Shown here in pieces: positions 22,673 to 36,000 of a stretch of 64,000 bases of DNA (its first letter is position 1; every line of letters begins with the position of its first letter). Location of the stretch: NCBI GenBank assembly GCA_030272585.1, contig BSYQ01000003.1:4278001-4342000 (forward strand), written 5' to 3'. The position numbers and the translations under genes are program-made. This stretch comes from Bryopsis sp. KO-2023. Taxonomy: Eukaryota > Chlorophyta > Ulvophyceae > Bryopsidales > Bryopsidaceae. Under the pieces are notes generated by a model that was not told the origin of the DNA, did no database searches, and saw nothing but the letters and a program-made list of their open reading frames with translations.

Positions 22673-25600
22673 ATGATGGATTCTGAACCAGGGTGAGAAA
22701 TCTGCTGGCATTTTCACAACTGGGATTGTGTTTGGGATTCTTGCTTGCTTCCTCAGTAAAGTGATTTTTGTCAATAAAGAATTCTTCCATCCCCCCCAGA
22801 ACATGTCCCCAACATTCTACCACACCCAAAAATAACTCGCCCAGGATCGATGAATCCAACCTGGGAGCCGAGGTTGCATGCATCTCGAACCAAACAAATC
22901 TGAAAGAAAACGAAACTGAAGACCCCCCCCCCCCCTCTTTTTTTTGGGGGGGGGGGGAAATGAATATTGGAAATGAATGCTTTATTTTTTCGGGGCCAAG
23001 CAGGTCTAGAGATTCGCAGGATAGCACTTTGGTGGGGGCGTTCCGTCCTCAATCTCGTCCCAGCCAAAAGAGCTCCACCCATGTGGCATGCACTCCCATC
23101 CCCCCTACCCAACAGAGAGTGCAGCCCCCCATTCCAACCGGCCATTTCTCGGTTTCGTCGTCCTGGGAGTCCCACAGCACCTGGAGGGAGTGGGCTCACC
23201 ATTACAAGAAAAAGGGGTACAAAACTCTGAACAATTCCACGGGCTCCATGTTGGAGGATGCCCAGCGACAGGAGGAAGACTCGGAGCGTCGAAATCGCGT
23301 GGCGTGTCATTTTGATGACCCGCTTTTCGGGAGTTATGGATTGCAGAATGATGCCACCTTGGCTGAAATGTTCATGGGGAAACAAGGGCGGGGCCAGAAT
23401 CCCTTCCACCCTAAAGGAAACAGGGGTCATTGCCTCAACCCTGGCCAGGCAATGAATGTCCTGCCTGAGCTACCAGTGATGACCCCCATGCGGCCTTCCC
23501 GAAGCATGGATTCGCTCAGAGAACTCCAGGTGGAAATCCCTGATGAATGAACGCAACCCTTTCCCACCCAAAACAAAAAGGAAGCAATAATACAAAATCT
23601 TTATTTTTTTTTTAAATTCCGGGCATACAACTAGCAGAAACAGAGAAACAGATGAATTCAAAACTTTTTTTCCCCCATTGCTTGACTGAATGATTGGCTT
23701 ATTTGTTTGTTTTTTATTTTAAGAAATTGAATACTAGTAAAAGTATAATAAAATAATGACTAGATTTTGTTAGGGTTTCTGCAAATGGGTCTGTCGGATT
23801 CGTGTCTGATGGGAGTGGCTCCTCTCAGGTACTAAGGGCCAGCAGCAGCGTGTCGCTAGTTTCAAACGGAGGGCTGGACTTTGAAGGGGGAATCAGCGTG
23901 CCTTCCTTCTGTAAAGTCCCCTTGACAGAGAGGTTTGACCTGGCGATGAGCGTCGACACGTCGTTGAACTCTCTGGATGTAAGCAGTGACGCTGGGCCAG
24001 CCATTTCGCCCGATAGAATGCATGTCGATGGACCACCACAGAATTTCAGGCACGGAGATGTGCCACGGAACTTCATTGGTGAGTGGAAAAGACGCGATTC
24101 ACCGGCAATCCCCGTCAACCCAAGAATGCAACTCATTCTTATAACCCTCGACACCCAATAGGTATCCTCTGGATCTAATTTCGCACAGCGGTCAAATCAT
24201 CCTCGGGTGAACAGACGAAACCTCCTGGATGGTGCAGTTATTTACCAGCATTGCAGTGTGATAGTGAATAAGATTCCCCTAGAGTGAAAGTCAGACAAAA
24301 AAAATTTATGCCACGCCAGATCATTGCGGGAACATGCATTCGCAACGCTCTGGCCTGCATGAGTACCTCCCAGTCACAGACGGAGTCAACAGGTCCTCAG
24401 AACTGACCGAAACTTCAGAAAACCAGGGCAACCTGGGGCTGCCGGACACGACAAATGGGAGGAACGCAAGCGATGGAGGTTCACCCGATGTGGTGATGCA
24501 TTCGAATGAGGGCACAAGCGCCCATCGAATTTCGGTGTCTGTTGGATTGCCGCCGCCCAGGACGGGTCGCCAATATAGATCAGTGAAGGACTTCCGATCA
24601 GGTGCAAGTCTAAGAGAAATGATATAAAAAATGTAAAGAATCAAGAAAAATAAGTGGAGAGCTGGATATGGACGTTGAGGTGCAACGATGGTGTTACTTA
24701 ACACGTTTTCGTGAACGGGCTGCACTCGGCCTTTTGTGTACAATAAGTTCAAAATAATAACTGAGTATTTTATTATTATTAATAATTTATCATATTAAAA
24801 TAAAATAAAAATAGAATAAAGGGGGAGGGTGAATTGACAAGATTGGGATCGATTGTTGTGGTAGGCTCCAATCTTCTGGGATCTGCATCAGTGGATTTGA
24901 TGTCAGACAATGTGGTCCCTGAGCTCGACCCTTATGGTTTTATTCTACATACATACATGCCTGGGATCGCTCCTCCGTGTGCACGCATTTCAACCAAGGA
25001 AAAGAAGCTGGAGCAACGGAGATTGGACAGGTACATCTCACTGAATGCAAGTTTTTCATTTTTGAAAAATATTTTGGACAATGCAGTCATGATCACAATC
25101 TCGGTGCAATCCTGCCAAGGAGGTTTGTTGTGCATTAAAGTCTACTTGGAAGTAAAAACTTTTTTTTTCTGAATCAGGTGGAAAGCATTGGTTGGAAAAT
25201 CTGAGTCCTGGGAGGCGGCATTCAATCGTAACCCCTCAACCACCAAGAAGCTGGTCAGGAATGGAATCCCTGACGAGTTTCGGGGTGATGCCTGGCTGGT
25301 TCTCTCAGGTGAAATCAGCGTGCGCTTTTTCTCGATGTAACGATAAGCGAAGCCAACACCAGATTTCCATCAATCGAAAATCGCCTCTCGGATGGAGGCA
25401 ACCGATAATTGAGTCTTGGCCGTTTGTGGGTTTGGCTGCTTAACGCTGTACGTTTTTCGTTCGAAGGTGGTCAAGAACTTCGGGATGCGAATCCGGGTGT
25501 TTATGAACATCAGCTCACGCAGCCTTGTGATGCTGAACATCTAATCCGGAGAGATCTCCACAGGACGTTTCCGAATCACGTATATTTCCAAAACGAAGGG

Positions 25601-27060
25601 GGCCCTGGCCAACAGGCATTGTTCAATGTCTTGAAGGCTTATGCGGTTTACGACCCTGAGGTATGTCCCCACTAAAGAAAAACACACAAGAAAAAACTGA
25701 AAAAAAATGAAAAAAAAGACGAAAACAAGAACAAAACAAGATACACATGCATTAAAGAAGTGCCAATCCTCAAAATGATGGAGGATGGGTTTTTGCGTCC
25801 CCGGATCTTTTGGAAACCCCCCTCCGATCGAGCGGGTGTGTGTGGATTTGTCAGGTCTGCTACGTTCAGGGTATGGGAAGCATCGTAGCAGTGCTTCTGC
25901 TTTTTATGCAAGAAGAAGATTCTTTTTGGACATTCGTCGCCCTCATGAAACCTCCCGTAACAGTGCACAATCGAAGAATATCAAGCGGAGGATCCAGGCC
26001 TCTGTTCGTCCAGGGGCTTCCTCTTTGCCGGTAAGATTTCTGTGTTCAATTTCCTGAATGCCTTTGTTTCTTTGTGTGCAATAAATGAACAGGATTACTG
26101 TTATAGATGGGGTTTTTTTAGTTTTGTGAAGGAGGGGGGGGGGGGGGGGGTTCTTGATTGTGGATAAGGATAGAGTATATCCACATATCAACAACAATGA
26201 TTTTCTTTCTTGTACGACGCTCAGATCATGGTACCGGATGCATAAAAAATAATGTATTAAAAAATCAATGCAAACACATTTAATTTAAAAGAGATGACGT
26301 GTGTATGTGTGTGTGTGCTTCCATCCCTCCAGAAAATTGACCCTTCAATTCGATTATCTCCTCCAAAACAAATGTTCCCGATTGTCGAGGTCGCTACGAA
26401 ATGAAGGCTACGAGCCTGCCATGTATGCGACCAAATGGTGGATGACGATGTTCACCTTTTCCCTTCCTTTTTCCCACGTCGTGCGCGTCTGGGACATATT
26501 CATGCTCGAGGGTTGGAAGATGGGAATTCGGGTGGGCCTAGCAATAATGAAAACCCTGGGGAGGAAGCTGACAGGGCAGCCATTTGATCGATTAGTTGAG
26601 AGAATCACCCCCGAGTACCTGGCAGACGTGATCAGTCCTGCCGACGGTTTCATAAAGGTGAGTCTGGTGCACTGTGTTCATTTTTTTGTTTTGAATTTTT
26701 TCTTTGTTTTTCTTTTCCCTGCTCGAATGAGGGGTATCAACAAGAAAAAAAACGAAAAAAGGAGGGAAATATCGGGCAAATGCTTAGTTCTTACAGCTTT
26801 TTTTTTTTCCTTTCTTTTATTTTTTCCCCACTCAAATGAGGGGCATCGATAAGGAAAACAAAAAAAGGAGGGAAATATCGGGCTAATGCTTAATTCTTCC
26901 GGCGTTTTTTTTTCCCTTGTTTTTTTCTTTGTTTTATCAAGCTGAATTTGTGGAGAAGAAGATTTTTTAGTGTTGGAATTTGTGTGGTGTGCAGATGGCC
27001 TTGAAAACGAGAGTGAGTAGAGGTTTACGAAAATGGGAAAAAATACATCGAGACTGGTGA
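22673..27060 (+). CDS. TBC-domain Rab GTPase-activating protein
   Basis: Accelerates GTP hydrolysis by Rab GTPases in membrane traffic. Ten exons give 711 aa: 22673-22692, 23004-23529, 23829-24078, 24320-24601, 24865-25030, 25178-25308, 25467-25660, 25855-26030, 26333-26657, 26995-27060. The first ~360 residues are low in conserved motifs and Ser/Pro-rich. The TBC domain begins near VRNGIPDEFRGDAWLVLSG. It carries the arginine finger (RRDLHRTFPNH, exon 7) and the glutamine finger (VCYVQGMGS, exon 8), so a dual-finger active site is intact. EEDSFWTFVALM and MYATKWWMTMFTF are further domain marks. The general pattern resembles EVI5/TBC1D10-like GAPs; the Rab target is unknown. Exon 1 codes only six residues plus two bases of the next codon. 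Exon 5 may be shorter than given, since part of it (about residues 375-392) is not family-like. Confidence 0.88.
26712..26925 (+). repeat. Imperfect tandem duplication in TBC intron 9
   Basis: Two copies of a unit of about 109 bases lie side by side in intron 9 (26658-26994). Both contain a near-identical GGAGGGAAATATCGGGC followed by AATGCTTA and a poly-T. The copies differ by several substitutions and poly-A/poly-T length changes. Confidence 0.75.
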
Positions 27061-30000
27061 TCATATGAGACACAATTTAGAGTTCGCTTTGCCCAGCGCC
27101 AAATCCGATGGGCAAGGGTGTTTCCTTTTTTTTAAGGAAAACATCTTGTTTTTGTTCTGCTGTCTCGATCTCCATCTATATACACATATATTCACAAATA
27201 TATATCTATATCTACATATATATGGAACCTTTTTTTTTTATTAGCCGAGGCAAAATTGTGGCGAAAGGGGAAATGTGCAACAACAACCAAAAAAAAAATG
27301 GCTCGAAAAAAAAGGGGTGCGAAAAAAAAAAGGAAAAGAGGGGGGGGGTATGAGGGGGACGAAAAAACAAGAGAATCAACGGAAAAAAAAATGTTTTGGA
27401 TGGGGGTTGATTTTCGGCTTGGGGTTTTTTGGGAGAGGGTCATTTTTTTTTTTAAAGAAAAGAGGAGAGAAAAAGAGAAGCTCCATGTATTTGATTCTAA
27501 ACGATCACCGCTTGTTTGTTGGTTTCTTTTTTTTTTGGTTTTTTTTTTTTTTTTTTTTGCATTGTGGCCCGTGACTTGAAAAATATTCTAAATTCTCCAG
27601 AGGGGGAAAAAAGGGAAAAAAAAACAAAATGGAGAAAGAAAGAGTGAGAAAAAGAGTGGAGGGATGGAAAGGAAAAAGAAAAAGAAAAGTGTGATCGATC
27701 ATCTTGCCGTTGTCAAGTTTGTGAAAGAAGAAAAGAGAGAGAGAAAAAAAAGGAAAAAAAAACAAAAAAAACAAAAGAACAGAAAGGTTCTTGGAAAAAA
27801 AAGGAGGGAAAAAAAAAGAGGGGGGGGGGGTGAGAGTTGATGATATCTGATATTCTAAGGGGGTGAGGTTTTTTGTCAGGGGTAGTAGGTCGAAAGAAGA
27901 AGAAAAAAAAAGAGTTTTTTGCGGGAAAGATATTGGATATCATCAAAACGAAAAAGGAGGATTTTTTTTATGTGGGAAAAATAGAATGCGGAAGGGAATT
28001 TGGGGGGGGGAGGAAGGGCGGCGAGGATTTGAAAGTGTGAGAGAGAAAAAAAAAGAGTGAGAAGACAAAATGAAAATGTTCTGATGTCATCATTTTAATG
28101 CGGTGGCCCATGTGAGGGACATCGTGTTTTGCGTTAGGATAAGTTCGAAAGAGGGTTTTGTTATATAAAAAAAAGGGGGAAAAACAAAAGAACCAACGGG
28201 TTGTGATCTGCATGTGTTTTGTGTGTACATATATTCATACATGTGTAGATCCCCAACGAAGGAGGGGAAAAAAAAAGAAAAAAAGATGTTGAAAAGAAGG
28301 TAAATATATATATATATATTTTTTCAATTGAGGGACAGTTGGGAAGAGAGTTGTCAATGATAATGAAATGTGGGGTGGTAGAAAAAAAAAAGAACCTTGG
28401 GAGGGAGGGTGGGGGAAAAGGGGGGGTTGAGAAATTCTGGTTTACGATGTTCGTTTTGTGTGTGTGTGCGTGTGTGTGCATGTGAATTTCCCTCCCGGTT
28501 GTTTTCCCATTTATATCATTGTGGGATATATGCTTCTCCGCATTTCGTGTGTGTTTTTTTAAAGTTTTTCTCTCCTTCGTTAAGGTTTCTTTTGTTCTCC
28601 CCCACTTCTCGGAAAAAAGAAAAAAATATATGCCAAAAAGAAACTCTGGCATCGCCGCTGCTGTTCCCCTTCCCCCCCCCCCCCGCCCCCCTTTACTCTT
28701 TTTTTTTAGTTTCATGGACCTTTTTTTTTTAATCAATTGTGAAAGGTTTGATGCTGATTGCGTTTGGCATCGAAGGTAGAAACAGTATTTGTGGTTTATA
28801 TGAAAAAGGAAGGAAAAAAAAAAGAAAAAAAGAGAAAAAAAAACACTTTGAAAGCGTTGTGGACAGTTTGTCAGAGAGCTTTCGTTTTGGTTTGTTATTG
28901 AATAACCCCTTCGTGGGGAGTGTTATTTTGCCGTCGTGGTTTTTCTTGTTCAAAGAAGGAAAAAAAAAAAGAAAGAAAGAAAGGAGAAGAAAAAAAGGAA
29001 GTAACGAAAGAAAACCATTTTTGTTTGTTTTTTTCAATATTTTGGTTACTTTTACCCCTTTTTTAGTTTTTTTTTCTTCTTCGAAAAATCGAATCCACAA
29101 GGCAAGTGGAAAAAACAACAAAAAGAAAAAAAAAAACAGAAAAAAGATACGTGTGGCAACTGAGGATTGATTTTTTTTCTTTTTTTTTTTTTGAACCGTT
29201 TTTGGGTAAATCAATCCATATCACGCTGGAAACAAAAAACAACAAAATTTGAAAAAACAACTTTTTTGGAAAAAGAAAAAAAAAAAAAAAAAGGAAAGGA
29301 AAGGAGGAAGGGAGACAGAGAGAGAGACAGACAGACAGATTGATGGAAAGAAAAGGAAAAAAAAAAGAGTTTTAACGCGCGTGTTTATAGATTAGCGGCA
29401 TAGCAAAAGCAGGGCGTCCTGGTTGCGAGAAAAATTATTTATCTTTCCCTCTATATGTATTTCCCCACCCCCCATCCCTATTTTTATTTTTTACCGATGA
29501 GCGACTGTGAATCTTAATTTTTTTTTTATAAACGAAAAGACCAAAAAAGAGTGTTCTCTCTGGAGGGCTAGGAACCTGGGTTTTTTTATTTTACTCAAGT
29601 AATTTGTTGCTCTCGGAAAATAGGGGATGTGGGAGGGGGTGGAAAATAGGGTGGTTTTGATGGAAAAGGTACGGTCAAAAACACATGGACTTTTTTAAAG
29701 AAGCTTATGTCGTTCCTTTTTTTTTTTTTTTTAAATCCTCTCTTGAAAAGAGAGCTGAAGCAAGATTTGAAGGAGCTGTCTTTGTTCGAGTTTTTTTTTG
29801 GACGACGTTCTAAAAAAAAAAAGTTTGGTAGGAAGGAAAGAAGGAAAAAAAAAAAAAGAAAAAAAAAACTTGGAAGATGGGAAGGGAAAGAAGGAAGAAA
29901 AGGAAAAAGAAAAAAAAAAAAGAAGAAAAGGGAAAGAGCATACCGATTTTTAAGGGGATTGGGGAGTTCGTGGTGTCTTTTGTGATTTTCTTTTTGGGGG

Positions 30001-32250
30001 GGGGATAAGGAAGGACTCTTATTTTTCCTTTTTGTTTGGGAAAAAGAAAAAATCGCAAGGTATGCTCGATTTCGTGTTGGGAGGTTTTCAAGTCGATTTG
30101 GATTTATTTTTTTTCTAGAAGGGAGGGTGGGGTGGGGGGAGAAAAGAAAAGGACAAAAAAGAAAAAGAAAAGAGAGAAAGGAAAAAAAAAAGAAAAAAGC
30201 AAGGGAAAGGAGGGAGGAAAAAAAAAGAAAAAGCAAGGAAAAGGAGAGGGGGGGGGGGGGGGGAAACGAAAAAGTGAAACATCTATCAATGTTTTATGTG
30301 CAACTTTCAAAAGCAAAAGCGAGAAACTGTTGTTCCAAAATTAGCACCTTCTTTGTTTGTGGGGAGGGGGTGTTGTTTTATTAAAAAGAAAACAGGAGTG
30401 TTGCAATGAAAAGGTTAGGAAAGTATATATGAAAAAAAAAGAAGGAATCTTTAGGGGTTTGACAAGTTCTGTGTTGCCGTTTTTTTTTTTCATTTATTTT
30501 CAAAGGGTTCTGGTCCAAAGAGGTTGAAAAAAAATTTGGGCTTTTTTGAGGGAGGGGATTGTTGAGAAATGCCAGCAGTTGGAAGTGGCATATTTAGTTG
30601 ATTGAAAAAAAAAAAAAAACGGCTCGGTCGTGGGGGTTTTTTCGGGGGGGGGGGGGAGGGGAGAGAAAAGATCGATTTGCATCGACTTTACGCTATACTT
30701 TTTTTTTCCTTTCTTTTCGTCAGTGTATGTGAAAGCGTGGGGTCGATGTGAGCTTGAGAGCTTTTTTTTTTTTTTTTTTTCTGTTGGAAGAGACGTAGTT
30801 GCGAGCTTTTGTCTTGATTGTGGTTTCTGAAAATATTCGAAATCGAGGGTTTGATTTGAGCAGAAAATGGACTCCAGTGTTGGATGGTCCCGACGAAATG
30901 CTTTTTGAGAGAGGGGCTGTCGAAGACTGCACTTTCTCCAAAAAGTGGTGGAGGAAAAATGGGGAGGGGAAAAAAAGAAAAAAAGAGTGAGAGAAAGGAG
31001 AGTGTCCGGAAAGAGAAATAAAAAGAAACCCGAGAGAGAAATCTACTCGAAAAAAATTGTTTTTTTGGGGGGTATTGGTTTCGATGTTATTTCTCACGCA
31101 TGCTTTTCTCGATAATCACCTTTTTTTCCCTCCCAAACTTTCCCCGCCCCCTCTTTTCGAGCCTTCGGTTTTTGGTTTTTTTTTGGTTTTTTCTCTTCAT
31201 TTTTCCCTTTTTTTTTGCAATTCTTATGAAAAAACACACTAAAGGTATAGAAGCATATGTGTGTGCATGTGCGTATTTTTTTTTCTTCTCTCTCTCCTGA
31301 CCACCACAAAAAAAAATGTTTCGTTTATACCAAATGATCGGATTTTCTCTCTTTTTTTTTATTATTTTCTCTTTCCTTACAATATCAAAAGATTAAAAAA
31401 GGAAAAGAAAAAGGAGGAAAGAGAGAACTTGGCTTAGTTTCAGGGACCTGTTGCCAAAAAAACAAACGCATGCTGCAGAGTATTTCTACCCAAAAAATAT
31501 TGCACCAATCTTTTTTCTTGTTTTTGTAGGTGCTACTTTTCTAGGCTTCTGCTAGGGTGGTTTTTCATTTATTTGAATTTCCTTGTTTATAATAGTTTTT
31601 TTTTTTTTTTTCCGGCATCATCTGGGAACGTGTAGAAGATTCGGTCAGACCCTGCTCGGCAAATATTTTCAGTTGAAAATATATGAAAAAAACCGAGTTT
31701 CGTCCAGAGCGAACAGGAAGAAATTGAGGAAAAAGGAGTGAGAAAAAGGAGTAAGAAAGAGAGAAGGAAAAGAGAGAGAGAGAGATAGCACTCGGAAAAA
31801 GAAAAAAAAATGCACCAAAATGCAGGTTTCTTTCTAGATGTGGTTGGTACAATTCGGATGAACAAGCAGAGCAACCTTTCTATATAGAGTTTGCGATGTG
31901 TACATTTTTACGTAGGTTCACTGGGATCAATTGAAGGGATGGGACTTTCTAAATGAAATAAAGAGACTCTAAAAAAAGAAAAGAACAAAAAAAAAGAAAA
32001 TCTATCTTGCAATCCAATGGTTCAATTTGGACAATTTGTATTTTATTTGATTGTGGTCTTTGTTGTGTGGTCTGTGAAGAACAAAAAAACAAAAAAACCA
32101 GAAAATTATATGCAGTTCCCAGAGGGGTTTGAAATTAACAGATTCGAAGAAGGAAATAAATAAATAGAATGCTCCACCCAGATTTCTGACAGATGTTTGT
32201 TTTTTTTCCCTCAACCCTGGATTTCCCTTCCCCCCCCTTCTTTGGATCTA
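27061..32250. repeat. 5 kb C-depleted low-complexity tract
   Basis: From the TBC stop codon to about 32250 the + strand is made of A, G and T with very few C: poly-A, poly-G and poly-T runs, (GA)-rich blocks, a (TA)n at about 28307-28319, and a G16 run at 30248-30263. No gene was seen; open frames are homopolymer translations. An AATAAA at about 31957 could end a very long TBC 3' UTR. Composition was judged by eye. This is the complement-sense image of the 5100-9373 tract; both are C-depleted in the sense of the upstream gene's transcript. Confidence 0.8.
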
Positions 32251-33026
32251 ATTCGAAAAATCGATTATGATAGACTACCGACACAATGGCAGGCTGGGAG
32301 GGAAAGCAGTCCAGGTCCTTTCTTATCAAAATGGTAAGGAATACCATATTTTCTGAGCAAAATATATAAGAAAAAACATTGTAGAGTTTTAAAAAGAACT
32401 GAACGAAAGATAGTGCGAGCCGAATTTAGTAGCACTGTATGGTGTCCAACTTCCCAACCCCCCCAGAAAAACACTGGAGGTGTTGAAATATGGGGTATCA
32501 TATAAGGGCCGCCCAATCCCATCAAATCAAGAGGCAGTCATGTTTGTGTCCACATAACTCATTCTCGGCAAGGGGGGTTGGTTGAGCCTTGCCTAAATTG
32601 GCCCCTTCTGTAAGAAACTTTCTGGCTTAATTTGCCACATGCACTGAATGGTGTCAACATGAGTGGCGGCCAGGTTGGGCACAACCATCAGATCAACTCG
32701 GATTAGGGGAATTGTCTGTTGCATGTGAGCTTCTTGGGGGAAACTTCCACCAGCATTTGACCTTTCGTATTGGGAGTGTCAAACTGTTCCCTCTCACATG
32801 TCAATATCAAGTGCAGCTTTTTCAAAAGGTGAATGATGCCACCATCAACAAGGATAGACATGTCACAACAGACTACAAAAAAACGCTTTCTTTCAAACCA
32901 CAAACAAACTACCTCTCTGCCCCACCGTCAAGAGAGAAAAATGGTGCAAGTCAGTGAACACATCGCTATGCTAGGATCACAATCGATACATGTTGCCTAC
33001 TTTACAAAGAGAAACGTGCTTTCCTT
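32251..33026. other. Spacer before the AAA ATPase gene end
   Basis: Sequence of normal complexity between the C-depleted tract and the stop codon of the - strand AAA ATPase. It probably includes that gene's 3' UTR. No coding region, RNA gene or repeat was supported. Confidence 0.45.
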
Positions 33027-36000
33027 TTACATGAAATAGCTGAGTTTCGAAGATTGCCGATTTCGCCCCTCGGCACCGTCACCGAATTTTCCGTCCCACT
33101 CTTTTAATTCTTGCAAACCGATCCCTTCGGCCTCCACAGAGGGAGTGACTTCCTTGAAAGCTCGTTTGAAATCGGCCATGCACATCTTTCTCAACACCTC
33201 CTTCCCGGAGCCCACCGAAGCCACTATCGTCTTGTAGTCCTCCATCATGAGTTTATGAACACCCACCCTTTCGGATATCGCACCCTCGCCGATGTTTGTT
33301 CCCAGTCTATCCTCAACAGCCACCAAAGGCAGGCCATCGACACCGCAATCCCCAGCACCCAAATCAACACCATTCGACCGACCATCGCCCAAATCTGATT
33401 TAGAGCTGGTTTGACCTCTGCTACACTGAGCCAAGTATTCTCTTACAGGTCCCATAGCCGCCGCTGTGCACACACCCCTGAGGTCGCTCCCACTGAACCC
33501 CTTGGCTAATTTGGACACCTCCTTCAAGTCCACATCAGCATCCAATTGCTCACCAGCCAGCATGACTTCAAGGATGGCTTGAATGTCGCTCTCCCCCGGC
33601 AAATCGCAGAATATCCTCCTGGAAAACCTTCTCAACACGGCTTCGTCGATGTCTTGGGGACGATTGGTGGCCCCCAGCACCATGACTCTGCTGGTCACCC
33701 CCTTCGCCCCCGATCGAATGCCATCCCATTGAGCCATCAGCTCGTTTTTCAATTCCCTCATGGCTTCGTGCTCTTGGAGATGCCTCTGCCCCAACAAAGC
33801 ATCCACTTCGTCCACAAACACCACACAAGGGGAGAGTTTCACAGCCAAGGAAAACACCGCCCGGACATTGCGCACACCCTCCCCCACCCACTTAGAAAGA
33901 ACGCTACTCGGTTGAACAGCGAGGAAACTAGCCCCGCATTCCGCAGCCGCCGCCCTAGCTAACATCGTTTTCCCGGTCCCGGGGGGGCCGAAGAGCAAAA
34001 CCCCTTTCGGCGGCTGAATCAACGATCCCTTGGAGAAGAGCTCCGGATGTTGCAGGGGCAATTGAACGGCCTCTCTGAGGGCATCTTTGGCTTTGCTCAG
34101 TGCCCCGACTTCACTGAATCCGCAACCAAGCTCCCTAGGATTGAGCACGTCGGCCAGCAGCTTCTCCTCATGCACGTTTTCAGGCTTGACCTGGGCATGC
34201 TGCAATCCTGACCTGTCCAGCATTTTCAAACCATACCAGATGGCCTCCTCCTTCAAATGCACCTTTTTGCTGCCAAAAGCTGAGCAGGGACCACCATCAC
34301 TATCCGGATTGAAATTTAAGAGCTCCATCATAGGCTTTGCCTCCGGACATATTTCGCCCGAAGATGCTGGGTTCGTTTTTTCCTCCTCCTCCTCCTCCTC
34401 CTCCCTATTCCCACTGCCGAGCCAAGATATCGCCCAAGCAAGAATATTCACCATCAGTTTTGGACCAAGCATTATCAGCTGGAGGAGGATGGAAGTTTCG
34501 GTGTCGTCTGGTGCAGCTGCTGAGAAGCTTCCGTCCATTCGGAGGCCTTCATCCAGCAGTCTTTGTTTGACCGCCTCCAACTCCCCGCTGGCAAAACCCT
34601 CACAGTTTTGGGCACTCAGACTCCTTCCCATTTTCCTCCGCCTGACCCCCTCTTGCTTGTTGAAGGGACTGTTATTAGTTGCTGCAGAATCTAACTCAGC
34701 TGGGGCGGAATCCACTTTAATGGGGACCCTCTTGCTCTCTTTATTGTTGGCTTTGACTTTGCTGAGGTAAGCTTCTTGGTGGGTAGCCCAAGCTAAGACC
34801 TTTGACCAGTCCTGCACAGCCAGAGATCGATAACTGTACACCTTACTTCCCATATCAGGCAAGATCAAGCCCGCTCGTCGACCCACTGTCAAAGCCAAAA
34901 CGTAGTTTCGTTTGTTCAGAGCAGTTTGGGCGTCCTCCATCAACTGCTGGCGATGTTGAACAGCAACAATCCCTTCCGGGGGGGCCCTCAGTCGAACTTT
35001 CACCGAAAATAATTCGGACAAGCGCGACCACGTCGAGGACCGGTCGCTAGAAAAGTCGAACCCCAAGTCGAACAGAGCAGTCGCGCCTTCGTCATCCTGG
35101 GGCACACGGTTTGGATTCGTCGACGACCCACAGTTGCCCACCCCGTCGGATTCCTCGCTATTGAACCCCGTCAGGCGATCCGCTCCGAACTCTCTCAGCG
35201 ACGTCCCGGCAAAAACCGTCACGGCGTCAGAATCACGAAACTCGCCCGCTGGTTTCGCGAAAGCTTTCGAAAAAGCGTGGACGTTCTCGTCAGACGATCC
35301 CAAAGTTCGTTCGACGTCTTTGACGAATAAAATCACCTCCCCAGGGAAGAGAGCACAAAATTCATGCACCAGGTCCCAAACGAACGCGAGTCGTCCACCA
35401 CTCAAGAACCACGAAATCACTGTGGCTACCAACCCACCCCAAGAAAAATCCCCGTTACCAGAATCTAAACCTTGACCCAGCGCGGCCTCCGCCAAGCGAT
35501 TGAGGAGGAACGCGTCGACGACGATGATGCTAGCGCCGAGTTCCCGCGCTGTCGCTCGCGCCAACTGTTCCTGGAAGCGACCGCTGTTTTCGCAGTTCGT
35601 GTAGACGAGAACTCGCCCGATGCACGGAAGCTCCAAGGTCGACCCCGACGGTTGGGCGCTACCCACCAAGCCGTGGTAACACGCCTGGAGGATCAATTGC
35701 TTGGCGTCCGGGTCGACATAATACTTCAAATCTTCGAAACGTGTGTCCAGCCGCGACGCTTCTGTCAAGTGTCCCCTGAACCCCATGAAACACTCCGGCG
35801 CCAGTGCATACAACACCAGCCTCCTGACCGGCTCGAACGAGAGCAGCGCATCCTGGAGGTCTCCGAACGCATATAGGACAAACCGAACGAGGCGTTCGAA
35901 AGTCGCTCGACAGACCCCTTCGACGCCAGAGATGTTTTCTTTGGAGCAGGTGGAAGACGCGGTCTGGGTTTGCGCGGACATCACCAATAAAGAGCGTTGC

